Below, piece after piece: positions 50,924-60,277 of a stretch of DNA of 64,000 nt (within the stretch, counting starts at the first letter, position 1; each line of letters starts with the position of its first letter). Location of the stretch: NCBI GenBank assembly GCA_036513315.1, contig DATBZF010000046.1, positions 62,001 to 126,000 of the forward strand. The letters run 5' to 3'. The notes beneath the pieces are model-generated. The model saw nothing but the letters and a program-made list of their open reading frames with translations, ran no database searches and was not told where the DNA came from. Origin of the DNA: Roseiarcus sp036513315 (lineage in GTDB: Bacteria > Pseudomonadota > Alphaproteobacteria > Rhizobiales > Beijerinckiaceae). Made by a program: the position numbers and the translations under genes.

Positions 50924-51882
50924 AGCCTCTTCTCGAAGCGCGCGAACTCACCCGCGACTATATTCTGGCGCGCGGCCTGTTCGCGCCGCCGGCCAGCGTG
51001 AAAGCGCTCGGTGGCGTTTCGTTCACGCTGACGGCCGGCCGCACGCTGGCGGTGGTCGGCGAATCGGGATGCGGCAAGTCGACGCTCGCCCGCCTCCTGA
51101 CCTTCATCGAAAAGCCGACCAGCGGGGCGTTGATGATCGAGGGCGAAGATGTCGCCGACGCCGATGAGGCGACACGCCGGCGCCGACGCCAGGAGATCCA
51201 GATCGTCTTCCAGAACCCCTATGGCTCGCTCAATCCGCGCCAGAAAATCGGCAAGGCGCTCGAAGAGCCCCTGCTGGTCAATACGGCGATGAGCGCTTCT
51301 GAAAGGGAAGCCGCGGCGCGGGAAATGATGGCCAAGGTCGGCCTGCGGCCCGAATATTATCACCGCTACCCCCATATGTTCTCGGGCGGCCAGCGCCAGC
51401 GCATCGCGATCGCCCGGGCGCTGATGCTGCGCCCAAAGATTCTGGTGCTCGACGAGCCGGTTTCGGCGCTCGATGTTTCGATCCGCGCCCAGGTTCTCAA
51501 CCTTCTCGCCGAATTGCAGGAGGCGTTCGCTCTCGCCTATGTCTTTATCTCTCATGATCTTTCCGTCGTGCGTCATATCGCCGACGAGATCATGGTCATC
51601 TATCTCGGCCATGTCGTCGAAATGGGCCCGAGCGAGACGGTCTTTTCGTCCCCGCAACATCCCTATACCCGCGCGCTGCTGTCGGCGACGCCGATCGCCA
51701 ATCCGGGCGCCAAGCGCGAGCGGATCATCCTGAAAGGCGAATTGCCGTCGCCCTTCGCCCCACCGGCCGGCTGCCCGTTCAATCCGCGCTGCCCTCTCGT
51801 TTTCGATCGCTGCCGTTCGGAGCGCCCGCCGGTGGAGAGGAAGCAGGGCCGCGACGTCGCCTGCTGGGCGGTGGCGGCGTGA
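50920..51882 (+). CDS. dppF: Dipeptide ABC transporter ATPase DppF
   Basis: The second ATPase, 320 residues, carries Walker A GESGCGKSTLARLL near 47-60, Q-loop FQNPYGSLNPRQKIG, signature FSGGQRQRIAIARAL and Walker B ILVLDEPVSALD. The C-terminal GCPFNPRCPLVFDRC is the cysteine-containing oligopeptide-transporter extension. Its stop overlaps the GTG of the GMC oxidoreductase by 4 bp. Confidence 0.94.
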   Translation: MKPLLEARELTRDYILARGLFAPPASVKALGGVSFTLTAGRTLAVVGESGCGKSTLARLLTFIEKPTSGALMIEGEDVADADEATRRRRRQEIQIVFQNPYGSLNPRQKIGKALEEPLLVNTAMSASEREAAAREMMAKVGLRPEYYHRYPHMFSGGQRQRIAIARALMLRPKILVLDEPVSALDVSIRAQVLNLLAELQEAFALAYVFISHDLSVVRHIADEIMVIYLGHVVEMGPSETVFSSPQHPYTRALLSATPIANPGAKRERIILKGELPSPFAPPAGCPFNPRCPLVFDRCRSERPPVERKQGRDVACWAVAA

Positions 51883-53492
51883 ACCCCTCGAAGCGGTTCG
51901 ACTACATCATCGTCGGCGCGGGCTCGGCTGGATGCGTTCTGGCCAACCGGCTTTCCGCCGATCCGCGCAATAAAGTCCTGCTGATCGAGGCGGGCGGCAA
52001 GGACAATTGGATCTGGCTGCATATTCCGGTCGGCTATCTCTATGCGATCGGCAATCCGCGCGCCGACTGGATGTTCAAGACCGAGGCCGAGCGCGGCCTC
52101 AACGACCGCGCGATCGGCTATCCCCGAGGCCGGGTGATCGGCGGCAGTTCGGCGATCAACGGCATGATCTATATGCGCGGACAGGCGGCCGATTACGACG
52201 GCTGGCGCCAGCTAGGGCTTGAAGGCTGGGCCTGGGACGATGTGCTTCCCTTTTTCAAGAAGCACGAGGATCATCATGCCGGCGCCAACGCCCTGCATGG
52301 CGCGGGCGGCGAATGGCGGGTCGAACGCCCGCGCATTTCCTGGCCGATTCTCGACGCCGTGCGGGACGCGGCGGCGGAAGTCGGCATCCCCAAAGTTTCC
52401 GACTTCAACAATGGCGATAATGAAGGATCGGATTATTTCGAGGTCAACCAGAAACGCGGCAGGCGCTGGAGCGCGGCGCGCGGCTTCCTGAAGCCGGTTC
52501 TGTCGCGGCCCAATCTCGAACTCGTCACCAACGCTCATGTCGAGCGCCTTGCCGTCGAGGACGGACGTGCGGTTGCGGTGAGCTACATTCGCGACGGAGC
52601 CAGTTTCCAGGCGCGGTCGGATGGCGAGATCATCCTGGCGGCGGGCGCGATCGGCACGCCGCAATTGCTCGAACTGTCTGGCATCGGGCGACCCGAGGCA
52701 TTGGCGCGAATTGGCCGGCCGGTGGTCGTCGATCTGCCCGGTGTCGGCGAGAATCTGCAGGATCACCTGCAATTGCGCACGATCTTCAAAGTGACCGGCG
52801 CCCGCACGCTCAACGTCGATTTTCAGTCCTATGCGAAGCGCGCGTGGATGGGCGCGCAATACGCTCTGGCTCGGCGCGGGCCGATGACGATGGCGCCCTC
52901 CCAGCTCGGCCTGTTCGCAAAATCCTCGGCCGATTACGCCACCGCCAATCTGGAGTTTCACGTGCAACCCCTCTCGCTCGAACGTTTTGGCGAGGCCCTG
53001 CATAGTTTCCCGGCGGTGACGCTGAGCGTCGCCAATTTACGTCCGGTAAGCCGGGGCAGCGTGCATAGCCAGAGCGCCGACCCGCGCCAGGCGCCGGCGA
53101 TCCGCCCGAATTATCTCTCGCAGGAGGAGGATCGGCGCGTCGCGGCCGATTCGATTCGCCTTGCGCGGCGGATTTGTGCGGCGCCGGCGCTGGCCCCTTA
53201 CGCGCCCGACGAACTCAAGCCGGGCGTCGCAGCGCAGAGCGAAGAGGCGCTCGCGCTGGCGGCGGGCGATATCGGCACGACCATTTTCCATCCTGTCGGG
53301 ACAGCGAAAATGGGCGCTGCGGACGATAGAACCGCCGTCGTCGACGCACGTTTGCGCGTGTGCGGGCTGCGGGCCTTGCGCATCGCCGATGCTTCCGTGA
53401 TGCCGCGCATCACCTCAGGCAACACCAATTCCCCGACTTTGATGATCGCCGAAAAAGCGGCTGCAATGATCCTGGCGGATGCGAAGGCCTGA
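51879..53492 (+). CDS. GMC-family FAD oxidoreductase (choline dehydrogenase-like)
   Basis: This 537-residue flavoprotein oxidises an alcohol. It shows the FAD-binding VGAGSAGCVLANRLS near 12-26, the GMC signature GRVIGGSSAINGMIYMRG near 83-100, AAGAIGTPQLLELSGIG near 255, and the catalytic histidine region FHPVGTAKM near 472. It begins at a GTG overlapping the dppF stop, so it is translated with the peptide transporter. The substrate is not evident. Confidence 0.9.
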   Translation: MNPSKRFDYIIVGAGSAGCVLANRLSADPRNKVLLIEAGGKDNWIWLHIPVGYLYAIGNPRADWMFKTEAERGLNDRAIGYPRGRVIGGSSAINGMIYMRGQAADYDGWRQLGLEGWAWDDVLPFFKKHEDHHAGANALHGAGGEWRVERPRISWPILDAVRDAAAEVGIPKVSDFNNGDNEGSDYFEVNQKRGRRWSAARGFLKPVLSRPNLELVTNAHVERLAVEDGRAVAVSYIRDGASFQARSDGEIILAAGAIGTPQLLELSGIGRPEALARIGRPVVVDLPGVGENLQDHLQLRTIFKVTGARTLNVDFQSYAKRAWMGAQYALARRGPMTMAPSQLGLFAKSSADYATANLEFHVQPLSLERFGEALHSFPAVTLSVANLRPVSRGSVHSQSADPRQAPAIRPNYLSQEEDRRVAADSIRLARRICAAPALAPYAPDELKPGVAAQSEEALALAAGDIGTTIFHPVGTAKMGAADDRTAVVDARLRVCGLRALRIADASVMPRITSGNTNSPTLMIAEKAAAMILADAKA

Positions 53493-53507
53493 AAAGGGGA
53501 GCCGGGC

Positions 53508-53981
53508 ATGACGATTTTCGAAGCGCCGCCGCCCTATGACGGCCGCCAATCCGAGACCGCGTTGATGATCGCGCGCGGCGTGCGGCGCATGTTGCGGGCC
53601 CGCGGCTATTCCAGCGTCACCGAATTGCCGCTGCTCGATGGCCGCCGCGCCGATGTCGTAGCTCTGCATGGCGACGGCTCGCTGCTGATCGTCGAAATCA
53701 AATCCTCGGTCGCCGATTTTCGCGCCGACCGCAAATGGCGCGACTATGCCGCCCATTGTGATCGCCTGTATTTTGCGATTTCCGCCGCGATACCAGCCGA
53801 AATCATGCCGCCGGACGCCGGCCTGATCGTCGCCGACCCCTATGGCGCCGAAATCCTGCGCGAGCCGGAACCGCAGCGCCTCGCCCCGGCGACAAGACGC
53901 GCCGTCCTGCTGCGTTTCGCCCAGGCCGCCGCTGACCGGCTGCACCGCATGGCCGATCCGAATGGGATGGCGGGCGTGTGA
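53508..53981 (+). CDS. mmcB: MmcB family DNA repair protein
   Basis: This 157-residue protein resembles MmcB, an alphaproteobacterial nuclease-fold protein linked to mitomycin C resistance in Caulobacter. It has the endonuclease-like core LPLLDGRRADVVALHGDG followed by LLIVEIKSSVADFRADRKW (acidic residue, then E-x-K) near 44-85, and YAAHCDRLYFAI. AGGGGAG lies 7 bases before the ATG. It follows the GMC gene by 15 bp and may share its transcript. Confidence 0.88.
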   Translation: MTIFEAPPPYDGRQSETALMIARGVRRMLRARGYSSVTELPLLDGRRADVVALHGDGSLLIVEIKSSVADFRADRKWRDYAAHCDRLYFAISAAIPAEIMPPDAGLIVADPYGAEILREPEPQRLAPATRRAVLLRFAQAAADRLHRMADPNGMAGV

Positions 53982-54054
53982 GGCCGCGGGGAACGCCGGC
54001 ATCGCTTGCAGCGTCGCGCTGTCTCCAGGCGATCGAAATAAGGGCCATCCCGGT

Positions 54055-55698
54055 CTAGCCACGCAGCTTGCGCAAATGCGCGATCAGGCCGGCGGTCGAA
54101 GCGTCCAGCTTGCTGGCATCCGCGTCCGCCTGCGCGACGATCGGCGCGAGGCGCGAAGCGAGTTCCTTGCCGAGCTCGACGCCCCATTGATCGAACGGAT
54201 TGATGTTCCAGACCGCCGCCTCGACAAACACCTTGTGCTCATAGATCGCGATGAGGCGGCCGAGCATGCGCGGGTCGAGCTTCGCATAGAGCAGCGTGCT
54301 CGAGGGGCGGCTGCCGGAGAAGGTCTTATGCGGCGCGAGCCGCGCGGCTTCTTCCGCGCTCTGCCCATGCGCCTGCATGATGGCGATCGCTTCGGCCGGA
54401 CTGCGCCCGCGCATCAAGGCTTCGCCCTGGGCGAAGGAATTGGCGACCAGCAGATCATGATGATGGGCGTCGGCATTGGTCGGCTGGGCCGCAACCAGAA
54501 AGTCGACCGGTATGATTTCGGTGCCTTGATGGATCAGCTGGAAAAACGCGTGCTGCCCGTTCGTTCCAGGTTCGCCCCAGATGACGGCTCCGGTCGCCTC
54601 CTTGGCCGGAATTCCCTCGCGCTGAACGCTCTTGCCGTTGCTCTCCATCTGCAATTGCTGGAGGTAGGCGGGAAAGCGCGACAGCCGCTGGTCGTAAGGA
54701 ATGACCGCCTGGCTTGCATGTCCCAGAATATTGCGGTTCCACACACTGAGCAGACCCATCAGCATCGGAATATTCTGCACAATCGGCGCATCGCGGAAGT
54801 GACAGTCGACTTCATAGCCGCCGCGCAGGAATTCCTCGAAACGCTCGGGACCGATGGCGATGGCGAGCGGCAGCCCGATGCTCGACCAGATGGAATAGCG
54901 CCCGCCCACCCAATCCCAGAATCCGAAAACGCGCTCCGCCGCGATGCCGAATTGCGCGACTTTGTCGAGCTGCGTCGAAACCGCGGCGAAATGATCGGCG
55001 ACCGCCGCCTCGCCGAGCGCGCCGGCGATCCAGGCGCGCGCGCTTGCCGCGTTGGTCATCGTCTCCTGGGTGGTGAAGGTCTTTGACGAAACGATGAACA
55101 AGGTGCGGGCGGGATCGAGACCTCGCAACGAGTCGGCGATGTCGGCGCCGTCGACGTTGGAGACGAAATGGCTGCGCAGATTGATGGGCGCGAACGGGCC
55201 GAGCGCCTTGGTCGCCATCGCCGGCCCGAGGTCGGAGCCGCCGATGCCGATATTGACGACATCGGTCATCGGCTGGCCGAGCGCGCCGCGCAGGCGCCCC
55301 TCGCGCACGTCACTGGCGAAAGCGGCGACCCTGGCCCGCTCCGCCTCTATTTCCGGCATGACGTCGCGGCCTTCGACGATCACCGACGCGCCCGAGAAAT
55401 TACGCAGCGCCGTGTGCAGAGCGGCGCGTCTTTCGGTGGTGTTGAACAATTCGCCGGCGAACATCGCCGCGCGCTTGCTCTCGACGCCGGCCGCCTTGGC
55501 GAGGGTTTGCAACTGGAGGAGGGTCGCCGCATCAATGCGCTGTTTCGAATAATCGAACAGGAGGTCGTCGAGCGTGACATGCATCGCGGCGAAGCGGTTG
55601 GGATCGGCCGCGAACGCATCCGCGACGCTATGCGCCAATATTTCGGCGCTATGGGCGCGCAGCGCCTCCAGAGCGGCGGCAATCGCTGTCTCAGTCAT
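54055..55698 (-). CDS. pgi: Glucose-6-phosphate isomerase
   Basis: Pgi interconverts glucose 6-phosphate and fructose 6-phosphate. The 547-residue protein has the family signatures VVNIGIGGSDLGPAMATKAL near 145-164 and GRYSIWSSIGLPLAIAIG near 265-282, the catalytic glutamate region, and LYEHKVFVEAAVWNINPFDQ-like sequence near 495-515. GGAAGG before the ATG at 55698 supports the start. It is divergent from the ABC-F gene with 154 bp between them. Confidence 0.96.
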   Translation of the reverse strand: MTETAIAAALEALRAHSAEILAHSVADAFAADPNRFAAMHVTLDDLLFDYSKQRIDAATLLQLQTLAKAAGVESKRAAMFAGELFNTTERRAALHTALRNFSGASVIVEGRDVMPEIEAERARVAAFASDVREGRLRGALGQPMTDVVNIGIGGSDLGPAMATKALGPFAPINLRSHFVSNVDGADIADSLRGLDPARTLFIVSSKTFTTQETMTNAASARAWIAGALGEAAVADHFAAVSTQLDKVAQFGIAAERVFGFWDWVGGRYSIWSSIGLPLAIAIGPERFEEFLRGGYEVDCHFRDAPIVQNIPMLMGLLSVWNRNILGHASQAVIPYDQRLSRFPAYLQQLQMESNGKSVQREGIPAKEATGAVIWGEPGTNGQHAFFQLIHQGTEIIPVDFLVAAQPTNADAHHHDLLVANSFAQGEALMRGRSPAEAIAIMQAHGQSAEEAARLAPHKTFSGSRPSSTLLYAKLDPRMLGRLIAIYEHKVFVEAAVWNINPFDQWGVELGKELASRLAPIVAQADADASKLDASTAGLIAHLRKLRG

Positions 55699-55852
55699 GT
55701 GAGCCTTCCTTTTGGCGCGTTCTTGGCGCAGTCCGAACGCCGACAATCTCTGATCATCCTGATGTCGGCAAGCCGGCCGGAATTCAAGCTTTCCCTTTGT
55801 CCGACTTGCCTCTAAGCGTGTCGCCTGCAAGACCGGATCGAGCCTCATTCAT

Positions 55853-57655
55853 ATGCCGCCTGTTCTACAATTGCGAGACGTTCGCCTGACGCTTGGCGGC
55901 CATCCCCTGCTGGACGGCGCCGAACTCACGGTTGCGCCGCGGGAGCGCATCGCGCTCGTCGGGCGCAACGGATCGGGCAAATCGACGCTGCTCAAAATAG
56001 CGGCGGGCGATATCGCGCCCGATAACGGCAGCCGCTTCGCCCAGCCCGGCGCGAGCCTGCGCTATCTCGCGCAGGAGCCGGACCTTTCAGCATTCGAAAC
56101 GGTGCTGGACTTCGTTCTCGACGGCCTCGGCGAGGAAGACGATCCGCATCGCGCGCGGGCGCTGATGGAGGAGCTCGGCGTCGCGCCCGCCGCCAGACCG
56201 TCCTCGATTTCGGGTGGCGAGGCGCGCCGCGCTGCGCTCGCGCGCGCTTTGGCGCCGGCGCCGGAGATCCTGCTGCTCGATGAGCCGACCAATCATCTCG
56301 ACCTTCTCGCGATCGAATGGTTGGAAAAGGAGCTTGTCCAGACGCGGTCAGCCTTTGTGCTCATCAGCCATGACAAGCGCCTGCTCGGCAATCTGACCCG
56401 CGCGACGGTCTGGCTCGACCGCGGCGCCACGCGCAGGCTCGAACAGGGCTTCGCCTCCTTTGAGGCCTGGCGCGATCAGCAGCTCGAGGAGGAGGAAATC
56501 GAGCGGCACAAGCTCGACCGGCGCATTGTGATGGAGGAGCACTGGCTTCGCTACGGCGTCACCGCGCGCCGCAAACGCAACATGCGACGCGTTGGCGAGC
56601 TCGGCGAGATGCGCAGAGAGCGCCGCGAAGCGCGTCGCGCTCAGGGCGAGGTCAAGATGGCGGCCTCGGACGCCGCCCAGTCGGGCAAGCTGGTCATCGA
56701 GGCCGATCGGCTCTCCAAGTCCTATGGCGAACGCCCGATCGTCAAAGACTTTTCGATCCGGGTGGCGCGCGGCGATCGGCTGGGCGTCATCGGCGCCAAT
56801 GGGGCAGGCAAGACGACGCTTGTAAACCTTATCACCGGAACGCTTGCCGCCGATTCCGGCGTGATCCGGCTCGGCGCCAGCCTGGAAATGGCGACGCTCG
56901 ACCAGCGCCGCGCGAGCCTCGAGCCGACGACGACATTGGTGGACGCGTTGACCGGCGGCGGCAGCGACTATGTCGCCGTCAACGGCCAGCGTAAGCATGT
57001 CTTCGGTTACATGAAGGATTTTCTGTTCGGACCCGAGCAGGCGCGCACGCCGATCGGCAAATTATCGGGCGGCGAGCGCGGCCGGCTGATGCTGGCGCGC
57101 GCGCTCGCGCAACCCTCCAACCTGCTGGTGCTCGATGAGCCGACCAACGATCTCGACATCGAGACGCTCGATCTGTTGCAGGAATTGCTTGCCGATTATG
57201 CCGGCACGATCGTGCTCGTCAGTCACGACCGCGATTTTCTGGATCGGGTCGCAACCTCTGTCATCGTTAGCGAAGGCGAGGGACGCTGGGTGGAATATGC
57301 CGGCGGCTATTCCGACATGATCGCCCAGCGCGGCTTTGGCCTCACCGGGTCGGGCGCTGTCGTCGCGCCGAAGGCGGCCAAGGAAACGGCGCCGGAAGCG
57401 CCGAGGCCGGCGGCCAAGCGCCGCCTGTCGTTCAAGGATAAGCATGCGCTGGAGAAACTGCCCGACAAAATCGCTGCTTTGCGAGATAAGCTCGCCCGCC
57501 TCGATTCCCTGCTCGCCGATCCGCAATTCCATGCGCGCGATCCCAAAGCTTTCGCGCGCGCTACTGAGGACTATGGCGCCAGGCAGAAGGACCTCATGCA
57601 CGCCGAGGAGGAATGGCTGACTCTGGAAATGTTGCGCGAGGAGATCGAAGGCTGA
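55853..57655 (+). CDS. ABC-F family ATPase (Uup-like)
   Basis: This soluble 600-residue protein has two ABC domains and no membrane part. Domain 1 has Walker A GRNGSGKS near 37-44 and Walker B ILLLDEPTNHLDLL; domain 2 has GANGAGKT near 314-321, LSGGERGRLMLARAL and LLVLDEPTNDLDIE. The linker is arginine/glutamate-rich, and a C-terminal coiled coil from about 520 (AALRDKLARLDSLLAD) is typical of Uup. ABC-F proteins act on ribosomes or, for Uup, on branched DNA intermediates. Confidence 0.9.
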   Translation: MPPVLQLRDVRLTLGGHPLLDGAELTVAPRERIALVGRNGSGKSTLLKIAAGDIAPDNGSRFAQPGASLRYLAQEPDLSAFETVLDFVLDGLGEEDDPHRARALMEELGVAPAARPSSISGGEARRAALARALAPAPEILLLDEPTNHLDLLAIEWLEKELVQTRSAFVLISHDKRLLGNLTRATVWLDRGATRRLEQGFASFEAWRDQQLEEEEIERHKLDRRIVMEEHWLRYGVTARRKRNMRRVGELGEMRRERREARRAQGEVKMAASDAAQSGKLVIEADRLSKSYGERPIVKDFSIRVARGDRLGVIGANGAGKTTLVNLITGTLAADSGVIRLGASLEMATLDQRRASLEPTTTLVDALTGGGSDYVAVNGQRKHVFGYMKDFLFGPEQARTPIGKLSGGERGRLMLARALAQPSNLLVLDEPTNDLDIETLDLLQELLADYAGTIVLVSHDRDFLDRVATSVIVSEGEGRWVEYAGGYSDMIAQRGFGLTGSGAVVAPKAAKETAPEAPRPAAKRRLSFKDKHALEKLPDKIAALRDKLARLDSLLADPQFHARDPKAFARATEDYGARQKDLMHAEEEWLTLEMLREEIEG

Positions 57656-57704
57656 GGGCTGCGCAGCAGAGGCGTGCCGGCGTTATTGACTGAGGGCGCT
57701 CGGT

Positions 57705-57830
57705 AGAGATGAGATCAGATTTCTCCATTGATTTCTTGGGCGGAGCGAGGCGCGGAAGGAGATCAATGGAAGTTTCTCGCGTGGCGATGCGGTGCGCTTG
57801 TGTTTCGACCCCAATGCAAAGCGCTCTACT
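57705..57830 (+). repeat. Collapsed derivative of the palindromic repeat, subtype A
   Basis: GAGATCAGATTTCTCCATTG and the following outer-arm sequence match the left end of the A copies to 57763. At GAGAT the sequence jumps to CAATGG, joining the left inner arm to the right outer arm and removing the hairpin loop. The shared flank continues to about 57830 with an in-frame VRLCFDPNAKRSTRW reading. The rest of the 57656-57923 gap is featureless except for the uxuA ribosome binding site. Confidence 0.8.
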
Positions 57831-57923
57831 CGCTGGTTTGGCGATGCCGTTCGGTTGAAATCAAGCGCGACCCTCGGGGCCGCGGAGAAGAATGTCAGGA
57901 CGGGGAAACAAGGAGGAAGCGCA

Positions 57924-59105
57924 ATGCTGCAGGCGTGGCGTTGGTATGGGCCGGGCGACAATGTGAGCCTCGACGATGTGCGCCAGGCTGGCGCCACCGA
58001 CATCGTCAATGCGCTGCATGAGGCGCCGCCCGGCGTCGAATGGACGAGGACGGCGGTCGCCGACCGCAAGCGGCTCATTGAGGAAACGCCGCCAGGCCGC
58101 AGCGCCTTGCGCTGGAGCGTCGTCGAAAGCATTCCGGTGCCCGATGACGTCAAGCGCCTTGGCGCCGCCGCAGCGCCGTCGATCGACGTTTGGATCGCCA
58201 GCATGGAGGCTGTCGCGGTCAATGGCGTCAAAACGATCTGCTATAATTTCATGCCAGTGCTGGATTGGACCCGCACCGATCTCGCCTGGCCGCTGGCGAA
58301 TGGCGCTCGGGCGCTACGTTTTGACCAGGCGCGTCTCGCCGCTTTTGACGTTCATATCCTGAGGCGCAAAGGCGCCGAGGCGGATTATTCGGCGGATGTG
58401 CTGAAACGGGCTGGTCAATTGTTCGCCGCGATGGATCAAGTGCAGGCCGACGAACTCACCCGCAATATCGCGGCGGGTCTACCGGGCACGACATCGGATT
58501 CTCTCGACCTGCAAGGGATGCGCGACAAGCTTGCCGCTTACGCCGGCATCGGCGCGGAGGCGCTGCGTCGCAATCTGATTGCCTTCCTCGAGCGAATCGC
58601 GCCGGTCGCCGAGGGGCTGGGCGTCAGGCTCACATTGCATCCCGACGATCCGCCCCGTCCCTTGTTCGGGCTGCCGCGGATCGCCTCGACGATGCAGGAT
58701 TATCAGATTCTGTTCGACGCCGTGCCTTCGCCCGCCAATGGCATATGCTTTTGCACCGGTTCGCTTGGCGTCGCTGCTCAAAATGACTTGCCGGCGATCG
58801 CGCGGCGTTTCGCCGCGCGCATATATTTTGCCCATCTTCGAGCGACGCGCCGGGAAGCGGATGGCTCGTTCTATGAGAGCGATCATCTGGGTGGCGATGT
58901 CGACATGGTGGCGGTGCTGCGAGAAGTTCTGGCTGAGGATCGGCGACGGCCCGACGGACAGAAAATCCCGTTCCGTCCCGATCACGGACACCAAATGCTC
59001 GACGATCTCAAAAAGAACACCAACCCCGGCTATTCGGCGATTGGTCGGCTCAAAGGGCTCGCCGAATTGCGCGGAGCGATCACAGCGCTTGACGCGATCG
59101 GCTGA
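57924..59105 (+). CDS. uxuA: Mannonate dehydratase UxuA
   Basis: UxuA dehydrates D-mannonate to 2-keto-3-deoxygluconate in glucuronate breakdown. The 393-residue TIM-barrel protein begins MLQAWRWYGPGDNVSLDDVR and contains LTLHPDDPPRPLFGLPRI with metal ligands, NGICFCTGSLG and FRPDHGHQMLDD near 355. AGGAGG seven bases before the ATG fixes the start; the open frame further upstream comes from the repeat flank. No uxuB or hexuronate transporter is nearby. Confidence 0.93.
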   Translation: MLQAWRWYGPGDNVSLDDVRQAGATDIVNALHEAPPGVEWTRTAVADRKRLIEETPPGRSALRWSVVESIPVPDDVKRLGAAAAPSIDVWIASMEAVAVNGVKTICYNFMPVLDWTRTDLAWPLANGARALRFDQARLAAFDVHILRRKGAEADYSADVLKRAGQLFAAMDQVQADELTRNIAAGLPGTTSDSLDLQGMRDKLAAYAGIGAEALRRNLIAFLERIAPVAEGLGVRLTLHPDDPPRPLFGLPRIASTMQDYQILFDAVPSPANGICFCTGSLGVAAQNDLPAIARRFAARIYFAHLRATRREADGSFYESDHLGGDVDMVAVLREVLAEDRRRPDGQKIPFRPDHGHQMLDDLKKNTNPGYSAIGRLKGLAELRGAITALDAIG

Positions 59106-59110
59106 TCACG

Positions 59111-60277
59111 TCAGCCAGCCAATGCGGTTTCCACCAATTGCGCCCAATAGCTCATGCCATAAGGCAGCGCGGCGTCATTGAAATCGTAAGCGGGATTGTG
59201 CAGGCGGGCCGAGTCGCCGTTGCCGATCAAAATGAAAGCGCCGGGCCGCGCCTCCAGCATATAGGAAAAGTCCTCGGCGCCCATCTCGGGCGGCGCGTTC
59301 GTCGACACCTGATCGTCGCCGCTGATCTTTCGCGCGATCGATGCGGCAAAATCCGTTTGTTCCGGATGATTGACCGTGGGCGGATAGCCTCGCTTGTAGT
59401 GGACCTCGACGTTCACGTTAAGGGCGGCGCCGACGCCCTTGGCGATCTCTGCGATTCTCTTTTCGGCGAAATCACGCGTCTTGCTCGCCAGGGTGCGCGT
59501 CGTGCCGCGAAGTTGGGCTGTCTGCGGGATGACATTGTCGGTGTCGCCGGCGTGAAAGCAGGTCACCGAGACGACGCATGAATCGAGCGGATCGACATTG
59601 CGCGCGACGATGGTCTGCAGCGCGCTCACAATCTGCGCGCCCGCCGCGATCGGATCGACGCCGAGATGAGGTTGAGCGGCGTGGCCGCCGCGTCCTTCGA
59701 TGTCGATCGTGAAACGATCGGCCGCGGCGAGAAACGGCCCCTTGCGAATGGCGAAAGCGCCGACCGGCAGCTTCGGCCAATTATGCATGCCGTAGACTTG
59801 CTGGATGCCGAAGCGCTCCATCAAGCCGTCGTCAAGCATCGCCTTGCCGCCGCCGCCGCCTTCTTCCGCGGGCTGGAAGATCACCACGGCGGTCCCGGAA
59901 AAGTCACGGCTCTGCGAGAGATAACGCGCCGCGCCCAGCAACATCGCAGTATGGCCGTCATGGCCGCAGGCGTGCATCTTGCCGGGATTGGCGGATTGAT
60001 AGGCGAGGTTGGTCGTCTCATGAATTGGCAGCGCGTCCATATCAGCGCGCAGACCGATCGTGCGCGCGCTCGCCGCGCCCCGACCGCGGATGATGCCGAC
60101 GACGCCGCTGCGCCCGATCCCGGTCGCCACCTCATCGCAACCGAACGCCTCAAGACGCTCGGCGACGAAAGCGGCGGTGCGCGGCACGTCATAAAGCAGT
60201 TCGGGGTGGCGATGAATATCGCGCCGCCAGCTCTGCGCATCGGCGGCGAGATCCTGAATGGCGGGAGTGATCGGCAT
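59111..60277 (-). CDS. M20-family amidohydrolase (hippurate hydrolase-like)
   Basis: This 388-residue metallo-amidase removes acyl groups from N-acylated amino acids or related amides. Metal-binding motifs are RADMDALPIHE near 78-88, MHACGHDGHTAML near 100-112 and the catalytic EEGGGG near 138-143, with a dimerisation domain in the middle. Convergent with uxuA with 5 bp between stops. The exact substrate cannot be read from sequence. Confidence 0.88.
   Translation of the reverse strand: MPITPAIQDLAADAQSWRRDIHRHPELLYDVPRTAAFVAERLEAFGCDEVATGIGRSGVVGIIRGRGAASARTIGLRADMDALPIHETTNLAYQSANPGKMHACGHDGHTAMLLGAARYLSQSRDFSGTAVVIFQPAEEGGGGGKAMLDDGLMERFGIQQVYGMHNWPKLPVGAFAIRKGPFLAAADRFTIDIEGRGGHAAQPHLGVDPIAAGAQIVSALQTIVARNVDPLDSCVVSVTCFHAGDTDNVIPQTAQLRGTTRTLASKTRDFAEKRIAEIAKGVGAALNVNVEVHYKRGYPPTVNHPEQTDFAASIARKISGDDQVSTNAPPEMGAEDFSYMLEARPGAFILIGNGDSARLHNPAYDFNDAALPYGMSYWAQLVETALAG

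Noticed and set aside
57792..57923. A longer N-terminus for UxuA
   Set aside because: The extra 44 codons come largely from the repeat flank, and AGGAGG marks the internal ATG at 57924.
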